From assembly GCA_041389725.1 (NCBI GenBank), contig JAWKRG010000008.1, positions 310,001-374,000 on the forward strand: a DNA stretch of 64,000 bases, given 5' to 3'. Below are positions 7,849-16,783 of the stretch, one piece after another; positions within the stretch are counted from its first letter, which is position 1, and the number at the start of each line of letters is the position of its first letter. The notes under the pieces were generated by a model. That model did no database searches and was not told where the DNA came from. It was given only the letters and a program-made list of their open reading frames with translations. Made by a program: the position numbers and the translations under genes. The DNA is from Polyangiaceae bacterium. Lineage in GTDB: Bacteria > Myxococcota_A > Polyangia > Polyangiales > Polyangiaceae.

Positions 7849-9890
7849 GGTGGCAGCACCGAAAGGGTCAGCGCTGACCAATACCCCAGGCGCGTCATGC
7901 TCCGCCAGGGCAGGCGAGGCTCGGTGCTGACGGCGTTGTTCGCCAAGTCTTGATCGAGCAGCACGCGTTGGTCGGGGTCGACGACGGCCGCAACGACGGG
8001 CTCCGAGTCCACGACGTCGATCGCTTTCCAAGTGCCTTGGCCGTCCCAGCTGCGACGCGTGCGTCTGCCGTCGGCGAAGCGGAGTTCGACCTCGACGGGG
8101 ATCTCCAACGTACCGTGTCGCCGAAGGATCACTCGACTCGACCAACCTTCGGCGGCGGCCTGTGTCCCGTTGCCCTGGCCCGAGCGAAACACTCCGCCCG
8201 GTGGGCGGTTGCGCGCGTTCTCTGGGACTTCCACTGCGAAGTCGACGAAACCGCGATCGAACACGGCGCGTCGGAACACTTGCGCCGCTTGCCGGCCGAC
8301 GCTGTGTTCGAGGGCGGACTCGAAGTCCTGCGGCGTTGGGTGGCGGAAGCGAAAGGCCCGTGCGTAGCGGCCAAGCGCCTGCTTGACACGATTTCGACCC
8401 CAGACGCGCGCAAGCGTTTCGAGCACCGTGGTCGTGCGGGCGTAGACCAAGCCGCCGATGCTCGAGAAGCTCGAGAAGGCCGCCGCGGGCTGTGCCATGG
8501 GGTCGTCGAGAGCTACCCGCGCCGCCGCGGCGCGCTGCAACACGGCGGCGTCCAAGTCGTAGCCGAGCACACGCCCGAAGGACGCGGTGCCGTGCTGCTC
8601 TTCGAGCACCACCTGCTCGACGTAGGACGTCAGCCCCTCGTCGAGGAAGGGGTACTCCGCTTCGTTCGTGGCCACCATGCCCTGGAACCACTGGTGCGCC
8701 AGCTCATGGATCGCCAGCCCGTCCATCACGCGGGTGCCATCGTAGGCCGACCACCAAGGACCGCCCGTCGTGATCAAAGTCGGATACTCCATCCCTCCCG
8801 CCGCCGTTGCTGCAGTGGGCGGGTGGACCACGGTCAGCGTGCCGTGCGGATAGGCACCGAGCCAGCCCTCGATCCGGGGCAACGCGTCGGTGAGGGCGGT
8901 GAGGGTGCGCGCCGCGTTGGCTTCGTGGCCCGGTGGGTAGAGCAGGCGAACCTCGGTCGAGCCGATTCGGCGCGTTTCTTCGGCGAAGCCGCGCCACGCA
9001 CACCAGGCGAAGTCGTGCACGTTGTCCGCGGTGAAGCGCACGCGGCGGCGACCCCGCTCATGCTCGTCCGAGCGCTGTGCCCCCGTCGCGCCCACGATGA
9101 TTCCGTCGGCGACGTCGAGGGTGACGTCGTAGCTGCCAAAATCGGCATAGAACTCGGCGTGGGGATGAAAGGCGAAGTGGGCAAAGCTACCGTCGGGTTC
9201 GAGCTTCGCGATCTTCGGATACCACTGCGCGACCATGTGGAAACCGTCCGCATGCCCGGTGCGAGCCAGGACACGTGGCAGCTTGGACTCGAACTCGAAG
9301 TCGAGGGTCAGGCTGGCGCCGGGGTCGATGGCTTCGGGTAGCGGAACCTCGATGTCGGTCTCGTCGTCGGCGTCCCCGGGCGAGTGCGTCTTGGCCTGCT
9401 TCCACAGATCGACGTTGCCGAGTTCAGCCGCGCGCATCGACTTGACGTCGATGTAGCCAAAGTCCGTCAGACGCCCCTCGTCGCGCGCCGTCACGAAGGG
9501 CGAGCGCAAGAAGAGGGTCTTCTCGTTCTTGAAGGCGTTCAGGTAGAGGTGGAAATACAGCCGTCGTACCGGCTGATTGGAGCGATTGACCCAGCGCAGT
9601 TTCCCCTTGCCGCTGATCGTGTGGTTCTGCTCGTCCAGGCGCGCATGCAGCGTGTAGTTGGCCACGGCGACTGCAGTTCGCGGCAGCGACGCGTCGGTGT
9701 CGTGCTCCGGGCCGATTTGCGTCGTGGACGTATGCACCGGCGTGTGCGCGGGAGGATGTGCGATCGCCGTGCCACCGATCTGCACAGTCGCCCAACATGC
9801 CAGTAGACCAAGCGCACCTTCGGTCAGCGTGCGCCGCCGAGCGGCAGGCCGCGACGGGAGTTCACCGGTGCTACTGGGGCCGCTGGTCAC
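7845..9890 (-). CDS. Secreted M1-family zinc metallopeptidase
   Basis: 681 residues from a GTG start. An N-terminal hydrophobic segment (GALGLLACWATVQIGGTAIA) after basic residues suggests export. The catalytic site is plain: GGMEYPTLITTGG (the GxMEN-like exopeptidase loop) and HELAHQWFQGMVATNEAEYPFLDEG, matching HExxH followed 18 residues later by the third zinc ligand Glu. M1 peptidases remove N-terminal residues or cut at internal sites, depending on the subfamily; the altered GxMEN (MEYP) favours a non-classical member. It sits after the acidic helix-turn-helix protein and overlaps the downstream membrane protein gene. Confidence 0.88.
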   Translation of the reverse strand: MTSGPSSTGELPSRPAARRRTLTEGALGLLACWATVQIGGTAIAHPPAHTPVHTSTTQIGPEHDTDASLPRTAVAVANYTLHARLDEQNHTISGKGKLRWVNRSNQPVRRLYFHLYLNAFKNEKTLFLRSPFVTARDEGRLTDFGYIDVKSMRAAELGNVDLWKQAKTHSPGDADDETDIEVPLPEAIDPGASLTLDFEFESKLPRVLARTGHADGFHMVAQWYPKIAKLEPDGSFAHFAFHPHAEFYADFGSYDVTLDVADGIIVGATGAQRSDEHERGRRRVRFTADNVHDFAWCAWRGFAEETRRIGSTEVRLLYPPGHEANAARTLTALTDALPRIEGWLGAYPHGTLTVVHPPTAATAAGGMEYPTLITTGGPWWSAYDGTRVMDGLAIHELAHQWFQGMVATNEAEYPFLDEGLTSYVEQVVLEEQHGTASFGRVLGYDLDAAVLQRAAAARVALDDPMAQPAAAFSSFSSIGGLVYARTTTVLETLARVWGRNRVKQALGRYARAFRFRHPTPQDFESALEHSVGRQAAQVFRRAVFDRGFVDFAVEVPENARNRPPGGVFRSGQGNGTQAAAEGWSSRVILRRHGTLEIPVEVELRFADGRRTRRSWDGQGTWKAIDVVDSEPVVAAVVDPDQRVLLDQDLANNAVSTEPRLPWRSMTRLGYWSALTLSVLPP

Positions 9891-9922
9891 GGGATTTGCG
9901 CTTGGGGCGTCCGCGAGGCGCG

Positions 9923-10825
9923 TCAGCCCGACGGCTCGAGTCGAATGACCTGCTGCTCGAAGAGCATGAACAGGATGCGCATGGCCTCCAGTCGCGCCAT
10001 GCCGCTGACGTCCAGCAGTTCGTCGATGCTGCAGCTGCCGTCGATCATGCTCAGCAAGAAGCCGGCGCGATGATCCAGCGACAGCCAGCGAATCTGGTCG
10101 GGGGGGACGGCGACGACCACGAGCTGATCCGAAGGCCCGAGTCTTGCGGAGTACATCTGGATCAGGACGTCGCGGCAGCTCTCGGCGTAGCGATTGGCCT
10201 GGTCGTCGTCAGGATTCGCCTCCAGCAGGCTTTCTGCGACGATCAACGCCCCGCTGAAGTCCCCCATGGCGTAGCGGTCCTTCATTTCCGTGGCGGGGTC
10301 CGACGCTGCGACCGGTGCCGCGGCCGCTGCGGCGCGTTCGGTCTCCTTCACCGGCGCGGCGGTCGCGCCATCGTCGGTAGCCAGCTCGAGTTCGAGGGGG
10401 GGACCGAGGGACAGGTCCAGATCATCCTCGGAAGGCACCCGTCGTGGCTCGGTTGCAGGGTCGTTTTCGTCGTACTCGGGGCTCGGGCTGGAGGGAGAAG
10501 TGAAGGGGAGTTCCAAGCTAGGGGCGCGCACGGCCTTCATCCCCCTGGGCGTGACCGGCGTGATGTGGCGGGGCGGGGCGGACTCGGGGACCTGCGCCAT
10601 CAGTTCGCGCGCCATCATCTCCGGGGGCATGCTGGGGATCGCCGTCACGCGATCTCCAAACCCGTCCACTTCGGGTTCGGACTCTTCCTCCTCTTCGGAG
10701 ATCTCCAGCTCGGGCACGGTCAGATCGACGCCCGAGACCAAATCATCGTCCCAGCTAGCGTCGATCAAGTCCGTCTCGGCGCTTTGTGAGCTTGGCGCTC
10801 GGCTATCGCGGTCGTTTTGCCCCAT
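9923..10825 (-). CDS. Acidic protein with C-terminal winged-helix-like domain
   Basis: 300 residues. The first 60% is acidic, Pro/Ser-rich and probably disordered. Residues about 180-215 (YAMGDFSGALIVAESLL) look like a TPR-type helical pair. The last 55 residues (RAGFLLSMIDGSCSIDELLD...) resemble the winged-helix-like module at the N-terminus of the J-domain protein encoded at 12704-14185. It lies 20 bases after the dnaK paralogue and 32 bases before the M1 peptidase gene, all minus strand, so it is likely part of one operon. I infer an adaptor or client-recognition role in the DnaK/J pair; it has no enzyme motif. Confidence 0.75.
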   Translation of the reverse strand: MGQNDRDSRAPSSQSAETDLIDASWDDDLVSGVDLTVPELEISEEEEESEPEVDGFGDRVTAIPSMPPEMMARELMAQVPESAPPRHITPVTPRGMKAVRAPSLELPFTSPSSPSPEYDENDPATEPRRVPSEDDLDLSLGPPLELELATDDGATAAPVKETERAAAAAAPVAASDPATEMKDRYAMGDFSGALIVAESLLEANPDDDQANRYAESCRDVLIQMYSARLGPSDQLVVVAVPPDQIRWLSLDHRAGFLLSMIDGSCSIDELLDVSGMARLEAMRILFMLFEQQVIRLEPSG

Positions 10826-10845
10826 GAATTTGGGCTTCCCTCACC

Positions 10846-12669
10846 TCAAGTCCTGGCCACGACGCCGCGGAACATCCGCTCCGTGCGCGCCAGTTGCTCC
10901 AACTGCTCCTTGAGTTGGGCGGTGTCTTTCTGGGCGATGGCACGCTTGGTGGCATCGACGATGCCGCGGGCCTTGGTGATCGCATCTCGGCCAAAGTCAG
11001 CGGTTCCCACGATCCGCTCCACGTCCGGAAACAAGCGCTCGATTTCCGCGATCATGGTTTCGGCCTCCTGGCGAGCCTTCTCGAACTCCTCGTCGGAGCG
11101 GCGCTCCACCAAGTAGTCCTGGGCGGAGTCCATCATGTTCTTGATCTCTTCGGGCGTCAGTCCGCTGGAGGCGGTGACTTGAATCGATTGCTCCTGACCC
11201 GTCTCCAGATCCTTGGCGTGAACGCTGACGATGCCGTCGGTATTGATCTCGAAGGTCACCTCGATCTCCACGTGGCCCTTGGGGGCGCGTCGGAGACCCG
11301 TCAGGATGAACTCGCCGAGCAGTTCGTTCTCGTCTGCTTGCTTGCTCTCGCCCTGCATCACCAGGATCTTCACCGCGGTCTGGTTGTCGCGGCTGGTGGT
11401 GAAGACCTTGGTGCGGCTGGTGGGAACCGTGGTGTTCTGGGGAATCAGTTCCTCGAAGTAGGAGCCGAAGGTCATGATGCCCAGCGCGTGAGGCGTGACG
11501 TCGAGCAGGATCATCTCGTGCTTGTCTTCGACCAGCGCGGCGCCTTGAATCGCCGCACCGAGCGCCACTACCTCGTCAGGGTGAACCCCCTTGTTGGGTT
11601 CGCGGCGGAAGAACTCCTGTACCGCGCGCGTGACCGCGGGCATGCGCGTCATTCCGCCCACGAGGATGACGTCCTCGACTTCGTCCGCGTCCAGCTTGGC
11701 GTCATCCAAGGCCTGGCGACAGATGTCGACAGTGCGGTCGACCAAGTCTTCGGTCAGCTTTTCCAGCATGTCGCGACTGAGCGTGCGCTGCAGGTGCAGC
11801 GCCTCGTTGCGCCCGGTCGAAATGATGAAGGGCAGGTTGATTTCCGCCTCCATCACGCTGGAGAGTTCGCATTTCGCCTTCTCTGCCGCATCCCTCAGAC
11901 GCTGGAGCGCCATTCGGTCCTGGCGAAGGTCGATGTCGTGCTCTTCTTTGAAGCCTTCCACCAGCCAATCGATGATGCGCGCGTCGAAGTCTTCGCCGCC
12001 CAAGAACGTGTCACCCGTCGTGCTGATCACCTTGAACACGCCGTGAGCCCCGATCTCGAGAATCGAGATGTCGAAGGTGCCGCCGCCCAGGTCGTAAACG
12101 GCGACGGTGCGATCCAACTCCTTGCCGAAGCCGTAGGCCAGGGACGCGGCGGTGGGCTCGTTGATGATGCGAATCACGTCCAAGCCCGCGATGGCCCCGG
12201 CGTCTTTGGTTGCCTGTCGCTGGTTGTCGTTGAAGTAGGCAGGAACCGTGACCACCGCTTTGTCCACGGTCTCGCCCAGGTAGTCCTCGGCGATGATCTT
12301 CATCTCCTGCAGCACCATCGAGCTGATCTCGGGCACGGAGAAGGTCTTGTCGCGGAGCTTGATCCGGACGTCGCCGTGAGGGCCTTCGACGATCGTGTAG
12401 CTCGAGGTCATGATCGCGTTCTTGACCTGAGGCGAGTTCCACTTGCGTCCGATCAAGCGCTTGGCGGCGTACACCGTGTTCTCGGCGTTGGTGATGGCCT
12501 GGCGTTTGGCGATGTGGCCGACCAGGCGTTTGCCCGCTTCCGTGACCGCCACGATGCTGGGGGTCGTCTTGTAGCCCCCGCGATTGGGGATGACCACCGG
12601 TGCGTCGCCCTCCAAAATGGAGACGCAAGAGTTGGTGGTTCCCAGGTCGATGCCGATGACACGCTCCAT
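10846..12669 (-). CDS. dnaK: DnaK-type Hsp70 chaperone paralogue
   Basis: 607 residues, slightly shorter than housekeeping DnaK (about 640). The ATPase domain is intact: IGIDLGTTNSCVSIL, VVTVPAYFNDNQRQATKDAG, VYDLGGGTFDISIL, and VILVGGMTRMPAV. The substrate-binding domain follows, with the lid shortened; the C-terminus ends at RMFRGVVART without the EEVD-like acidic tail. No grpE or classical dnaJ is nearby. Instead a J-domain protein with TPRs lies 34 bases upstream, which should be its dedicated co-chaperone. Probably not the main DnaK of the cell, but a specialised copy (inference). Confidence 0.93.
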   Translation of the reverse strand: MERVIGIDLGTTNSCVSILEGDAPVVIPNRGGYKTTPSIVAVTEAGKRLVGHIAKRQAITNAENTVYAAKRLIGRKWNSPQVKNAIMTSSYTIVEGPHGDVRIKLRDKTFSVPEISSMVLQEMKIIAEDYLGETVDKAVVTVPAYFNDNQRQATKDAGAIAGLDVIRIINEPTAASLAYGFGKELDRTVAVYDLGGGTFDISILEIGAHGVFKVISTTGDTFLGGEDFDARIIDWLVEGFKEEHDIDLRQDRMALQRLRDAAEKAKCELSSVMEAEINLPFIISTGRNEALHLQRTLSRDMLEKLTEDLVDRTVDICRQALDDAKLDADEVEDVILVGGMTRMPAVTRAVQEFFRREPNKGVHPDEVVALGAAIQGAALVEDKHEMILLDVTPHALGIMTFGSYFEELIPQNTTVPTSRTKVFTTSRDNQTAVKILVMQGESKQADENELLGEFILTGLRRAPKGHVEIEVTFEINTDGIVSVHAKDLETGQEQSIQVTASSGLTPEEIKNMMDSAQDYLVERRSDEEFEKARQEAETMIAEIERLFPDVERIVGTADFGRDAITKARGIVDATKRAIAQKDTAQLKEQLEQLARTERMFRGVVART

Positions 12670-12703
12670 GAATGAGTCCTAGTGGTTGGGGGTCTGTTCG
12701 AGC

Positions 12704-14185
12704 CTACACTTCGCCACGCTTCAGGCGTTTGATCCAGTCCTTGATGGTATCATCTGTGGGCGATAGCTGCGCCGCTCGTTCGAATTCGAGGAGCGCACTC
12801 TCTTTCATTCCTGCGCGCACGTAGACTCGGGCCAAGGTCACCCGCGGTTCGGGAGACTTTGGGGCGAGGTTGACCGCCTTCTTCGCCAGGTCACCGGCGC
12901 GGCGCATGTCACCCTCGGCCTCGAGCAGGCAATGGGCGGCACGCTCGAACAGGGCGGCGCTGGGCTTGCCGCGGGCGGCGCGCTCGTAGGACTGCGCGGC
13001 TTCGCGGAAGCGTCCGCTGCGCTCTTCGTAGCGCGCCTGGTCCAGATAGGTTTCCGAGAGTTCTTGATTGGCGCGCTCCTGCACCTCGGCGACTTCGTCT
13101 GCCAGACCCTTGTCGTCAGGGTTCAGGGAGGCGGCGATGCGTAGCGCATTGGCTGCGGACAGGATGTCCTTGTTCGCGATCGCTTCGTCCGCAGCTTCGC
13201 GGTACTTGCGGATCTGCCCCTCCCGAGCCCGCTCCAGGCGGTCTTCATAGCGACGCTTGAGTTCGTCGGCGACCATCTCTTGGACTTGGGGACTTCGCGC
13301 CGATGGGGGCGGGGCGGCGGCGGTGCGCGGCGGCATGGTCGCGGCCCCGAGCTTGCGCGCGAGGGCGCGGCGACGTTCTTCTTCGCTCAGTCGGCGAACG
13401 GGGCGACCAGGGGTGTGCTGCGCTCGTTCCGCAACGCGCGCTTCCTCCTCGATCACCCGGCGGGCGTGCTCCACCTGCGCGGCGCGCGAACGCTCGTCTC
13501 CCAGCGCCCGCTCCATGGTCGCGGTCTTGGACTGGGTGGCGAGGTATGCATCGTACTCGGCGCGGGACTTCGCGCGCGTGAGCGTGTCGTGCGCCTCGGT
13601 CAGCCGTTGAAACACGCGCTCCAGCTTGGGCTTGAAGCTGCCGAGTTTCTTGCCGAAGTAGCGATCAGGATGGAATGAACCGACCAGTTTGAAGTAGGCG
13701 TCTTTGATCGCTTTTTTTTCGGCGTGCGCATCGACCCCAAGGAGTTCGTAGTGGGTGACGGACTCCAACCGATAGAAGTGATCCAAGATCTGGCGCTTGC
13801 GCTGCAGCTCCAGGTCGACCGCTTCGTCCAGCTCGGCAGGATCGTAGAGCGCTGCAGCGGGGTGCAGGGAGGTCGGGCCGGCGAATTCGCTCGCTTCCAC
13901 GGCCGGGCGCATACGCCGCCCGCTGGAGAGGCCGGGCTCGGGGCGCGCGGGCCGCTCGGGTGGCGGCAGCGGCACGTCGAAGTTCACAGCACCGAGCTCC
14001 GCGAGGCGGGCCAACACCTGACTCACCCGCGTTGCAGCCAGACCAGTAACCGCCGCGATTTCCTGTTCCGAAGTGCGACCGTCCACGCGCGACAGGACGA
14101 AAGCCTCCTCTGGCCCGATGGGGAGGGCTTTCATGTCCACCCCGGCGACGGGCCGAGGGGTGCGCGCTGAGTCCTGTTGCGTCAC
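12704..14185 (-). CDS. J-domain co-chaperone with N-terminal winged helix and TPRs
   Basis: 493 residues from a GTG start; an ATG at 14132-14134 (MKALPIGPEEAF) is an alternative. Order of parts: winged-helix-like module at residues about 20-70 (FVLSRVDGRTSEQEIAAVTG), a J domain at about 135-215 with the HPD tripeptide in VGSFHPDRYF, a charged coiled-coil stretch rich in Glu and Arg at about 220-345, and C-terminal TPRs (SAALFERAAHCLLEAEGD, ESALLEFERAAQLSPTDD). HPD stimulates Hsp70 ATP hydrolysis, and the dnaK paralogue is the next gene. The helix I codons include a run of eight A (13712-13719 on the plus strand as T). Confidence 0.86.
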   Translation of the reverse strand: MTQQDSARTPRPVAGVDMKALPIGPEEAFVLSRVDGRTSEQEIAAVTGLAATRVSQVLARLAELGAVNFDVPLPPPERPARPEPGLSSGRRMRPAVEASEFAGPTSLHPAAALYDPAELDEAVDLELQRKRQILDHFYRLESVTHYELLGVDAHAEKKAIKDAYFKLVGSFHPDRYFGKKLGSFKPKLERVFQRLTEAHDTLTRAKSRAEYDAYLATQSKTATMERALGDERSRAAQVEHARRVIEEEARVAERAQHTPGRPVRRLSEEERRRALARKLGAATMPPRTAAAPPPSARSPQVQEMVADELKRRYEDRLERAREGQIRKYREAADEAIANKDILSAANALRIAASLNPDDKGLADEVAEVQERANQELSETYLDQARYEERSGRFREAAQSYERAARGKPSAALFERAAHCLLEAEGDMRRAGDLAKKAVNLAPKSPEPRVTLARVYVRAGMKESALLEFERAAQLSPTDDTIKDWIKRLKRGEV

Positions 14186-14251
14186 CGGAATTGCTGGCCC
14201 ATCCGAGGGGCTATGACCGCAAGTCTAGCGGTGTCGGTGATTTTTTCGCAA

Positions 14252-15160
14252 TCAACGGAGGGCGCCGGTGGCGGCCAGGGGGCGAGCCATCCATAGCCAG
14301 TGCTCGGGAAAAGCGCGGATGTGGCGCGCGAGCTCGTCTGCGACGCGCTGCGTCAGTCCCTCCGCCGGTCCGTCTTCCCGGCGAAAAACAAGGCGAAAGC
14401 CCCCGGTCGGTTTGGGCTCGAGCAAGGCGGTCAGCACGGGCACGCCCAGCCGCGCTCGGAGGCGCTCGGGGCCCGTTGGAAAGCCGGTCGGCCCGTCCCC
14501 AAGAAAGCGGACAGGCGCGGTCTCCACCCGCCCCGCGAGATCCACGAGCAGCCCCACCGGGTGACCGCGGCGAAGCGCGCCGAGCACGCCGGTGGGACGT
14601 CGCCCTCGATGGACGACCGCGACTCCGCGTGCGAGGCGATGACGGTCGACTAGGGCGTCGAGTCCCGGGTCGTAGCTTTCGCGCACCAGAACGCTCGGCT
14701 CGATGCCGTGCTCGGCCACCACGGCCGCGATGTGCTCGAAGGGCCCGTAGTGCGCCGAGAGTACCAACGCGCCATGGCCGGACGTGAGCGCGGTCACCAA
14801 GCGCTGAAGGTTCTCGCCGTCGAGCTCCACCCAAGACGACGCGCGTGCACTCGCACGGCGCAGCAGCAGCGTGCGCGCGAGGGTCTCGCCGGCGTTGATG
14901 AAGCAACGATGCACGACCTCCTCGGCCCCGACCCTGCCGAAAACAGACTCTACGTTCTGCATCGCGGTGTGGCGCAGGCGCGGCAACAACATGGCAATGC
15001 GACCCAGGATGCGGCCCGCGGCGACGAGCAGTGGTGCAGGGAGCCTGTCGGCGACCGCGCAGGCACCGCGTAAGATCCCCCGCAAACATGCGTTCTTCAG
15101 CGCCTGGGCGCGGGTCCAGGGCGCACCGCGTTTGGCAACGGAGCGGGGCGACGCAATCAC
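14252..15160 (-). CDS. LpxL/HtrB-family lipid A acyltransferase
   Basis: 302 residues, the usual size for late acyltransferases of lipid A, which add secondary acyl chains at the inner membrane. The catalytic HxxxxE motif is LSAHYGPFEH, followed by RESYDPGLDALVDRHR and the conserved C-terminal block ending FPEHWLWMARP. A hydrophobic segment near residue 35 (LLVAAGRILGRIAMLL) would anchor it. The GTG at 15158-15160 overlaps the stop of the upstream lipoprotein gene as GTGA, deciding the start; an upstream in-frame reading is arginine-rich shadow sequence. Last gene of the sigma-factor operon. Confidence 0.87.
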   Translation of the reverse strand: MIASPRSVAKRGAPWTRAQALKNACLRGILRGACAVADRLPAPLLVAAGRILGRIAMLLPRLRHTAMQNVESVFGRVGAEEVVHRCFINAGETLARTLLLRRASARASSWVELDGENLQRLVTALTSGHGALVLSAHYGPFEHIAAVVAEHGIEPSVLVRESYDPGLDALVDRHRLARGVAVVHRGRRPTGVLGALRRGHPVGLLVDLAGRVETAPVRFLGDGPTGFPTGPERLRARLGVPVLTALLEPKPTGGFRLVFRREDGPAEGLTQRVADELARHIRAFPEHWLWMARPLAATGALR

Positions 15161-15594
15161 GGTGTTTCCGTGCAGGTGCACGATTTCTCGACGCGTTCCT
15201 CGGCTTCGCGCAAACGGCGACGCGCGCGCTCGCAGCTGTCGCTGTCGGCGTCTTCGGTCAACTCGCAGATCCGGGCGGCGGAGCGTCGCATCGAGGCGAG
15301 TGCTTTGCAGGCCAGGCGGCAATCGTTGCCCGCCTGACTCAATTCGCTCGCGGCCGCCTCGAAACTCCCCCAATTCGATTGCAGATCGTCCTTCGCGCCT
15401 TGCGGGTAGCCGTAGCCGCCGGGGTGGCCGGGCGGGGGCTGCGCATAAGTGGGCTCGCTTGGAGTGACGTACTGTTGATTCTCTGGCGCGTCGCCGCCGG
15501 GTTCACCACCCCCGGGTGCGCTCGCCGGAGCGGCCGGCGCGGCGCCACCACAACCGCCCACCATCAGCACGAGAAGCATCCAGCCGCAGCGCAT
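15157..15594 (-). CDS. Small lipoprotein with Cys-containing helical domain
   Basis: 145 residues. Signal peptide MRCGWMLLVLMVGGC ends in a lipobox, followed by a Gly/Pro/Ala-rich linker to about residue 65. A helical C-terminal part has five cysteines (CRLACKAL, CELTEDADSDSC, CTCTETP) that probably form disulphides outside the inner membrane. Unrecognised family. The ATG overlaps the stop of the preceding lipoprotein gene (TGATG), and the stop overlaps the acyltransferase start. Confidence 0.82.
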   Translation of the reverse strand: MRCGWMLLVLMVGGCGGAAPAAPASAPGGGEPGGDAPENQQYVTPSEPTYAQPPPGHPGGYGYPQGAKDDLQSNWGSFEAAASELSQAGNDCRLACKALASMRRSAARICELTEDADSDSCERARRRLREAEERVEKSCTCTETP

Positions 15595-16175
15595 CAGGGT
15601 CCCTCCGCTGGGCCGACTGCTTGATTGATCACTTCGGCCTGGATCTCCATCGACGTTTCGAAGGCGGAGAGCGCGCGTTGTTTGGCTGCAAGGGCGTCTG
15701 CACTCTTGCCCTCGGCACTGAGCGCCTTCGCTCGGCGATCTTCGAGGAGTCCGCGCACCTCGAACAGGTGACCGCGGAAGTAGGTGCGCTCTGGAACCAG
15801 CTCCAAGCCCGCGTCGATGTCCTTGGCAGCGACGTCGAAGTTGCCCTGCTGGCTCTCCAGATCCGCCAAACGTGCTCGGGTATCCGCCAGTACCTCGCGC
15901 ACTTCGGGACGCAGAGGATTCGAGCTAGGAATGGGGCCAGATACGACTCCTCGTAGCGCGAGGATCGCCTTGTCGAGGCGCTTGGCCTCTTCGTGCTCGT
16001 CAGCGATGTGGTGGGCGGAGCGGGCCCTCGACAGGAAAGCCAGGAGCGGTGGATCCACGGGCTGCGCCGCAGGCTCGCTCGGGGCGTCTTCGTCCCGGGC
16101 GCAGCCGATGACGACGCCGCCCACGCTGGCTGCGCAGAGGGCGAGCACCCAGAACAAGCGCTCCAGCCGTGTCAT
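15594..16175 (-). CDS. TPR-like lipoprotein
   Basis: 193 residues. Signal peptide MTRLERLFWVLALCAASVGGVVIGC with a lipobox Cys, a short acidic linker, then amphipathic helices with TPR-like spacing (LDKAILALRGVVSG, NFDVAAKDIDAGLELVPERTY, ALAAKQRALSAFETSMEIQ). The ATG at 16173-16175 overlaps the stop of the preceding gene (ATGA) and is preferred over a GTG 12 bases upstream. It is the middle gene of the five-gene sigma-factor operon. The function is unknown; an envelope-stress sensor or regulator contact is a guess from position. Confidence 0.82.
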   Translation of the reverse strand: MTRLERLFWVLALCAASVGGVVIGCARDEDAPSEPAAQPVDPPLLAFLSRARSAHHIADEHEEAKRLDKAILALRGVVSGPIPSSNPLRPEVREVLADTRARLADLESQQGNFDVAAKDIDAGLELVPERTYFRGHLFEVRGLLEDRRAKALSAEGKSADALAAKQRALSAFETSMEIQAEVINQAVGPAEGP

Positions 16176-16783
16176 CGCACACCCCACACCGCAAAGCGGT
16201 TCTCGCGAAGATCACGTTCGCGCGCGGCAGTGATGCGGTCCATTCGCAGCGACGCCTCCCCGGTTTCGAACTTCGAGGGGAACAGCGCTGCCGTCGAGCG
16301 AGATTGCACCAACTCCTTGGCTTGGCGCGCCAACTCGTTGCTGCTCGAGCTGTGGCCCGCACTGCGCACGACCAACGCAATGGACGCTGCCAAAGCCAGA
16401 ACGGCAGTTGCCCCCGTCGCGACCAGAGGCCAGCGACGGCGCTTCGCTTCCCGCGGCAGCGCGCGCCGTACCACGCGTTCGCCAAGGAGTTCGGGAAGAG
16501 GGTGGGGCTGTGCCGCGGCCTGGAGCGCCCGCGCCAGGTGTGCATGAGCGTGCTCGCCTTCGCCGGCCAAGGCATCCCGCAAGCGCGCGCTTTCGGCAAG
16601 CTCGTCCTCGGTCGCTTCTGCCAGCGGATCCTCGAGGGCCTGCAGAATGAGTAGCTCGTTGAGCTCCGGCGACAGCTCCGAGGGCATCCAGGCAGCGCGC
16701 ACGGACTCCGACAGCGCCGCTTCGATCTCGGCATCCAGGAGTTCGACTGCCTCCTCGGCCTTGGGGTCGAATCCGTCGCTCAT
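16172..16783 (-). CDS. Single-pass membrane protein in anti-sigma position
   Basis: 203 residues. The cytoplasmic N-terminal part (about 1-115) is acidic and helical, then comes a basic stop-transfer stretch (REAKRRRWP) and one membrane segment (LVATGATAVLALAASIALVV) and a 60-residue outside tail. No zinc-binding HxxxCxxC motif of ZAS anti-sigma factors is present. Its ATG overlaps the stop of the ECF sigma factor gene, the normal place for the cognate anti-sigma factor, so that role is inferred from position and topology rather than homology. Confidence 0.8.
   Translation of the reverse strand: MSDGFDPKAEEAVELLDAEIEAALSESVRAAWMPSELSPELNELLILQALEDPLAEATEDELAESARLRDALAGEGEHAHAHLARALQAAAQPHPLPELLGERVVRRALPREAKRRRWPLVATGATAVLALAASIALVVRSAGHSSSSNELARQAKELVQSRSTAALFPSKFETGEASLRMDRITAARERDLRENRFAVWGVR

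Noticed and set aside
7849..8691. N-terminal extension of the membrane protein gene
   Set aside because: Lies within the M1 peptidase gene in another frame and is arginine-rich; the ATGA overlap gives the true start.
10894..12675. 593-residue plus-strand frame opposite dnaK
   Set aside because: Mirror frame of a highly conserved GC-rich gene; no family motif, and dnaK is certain.
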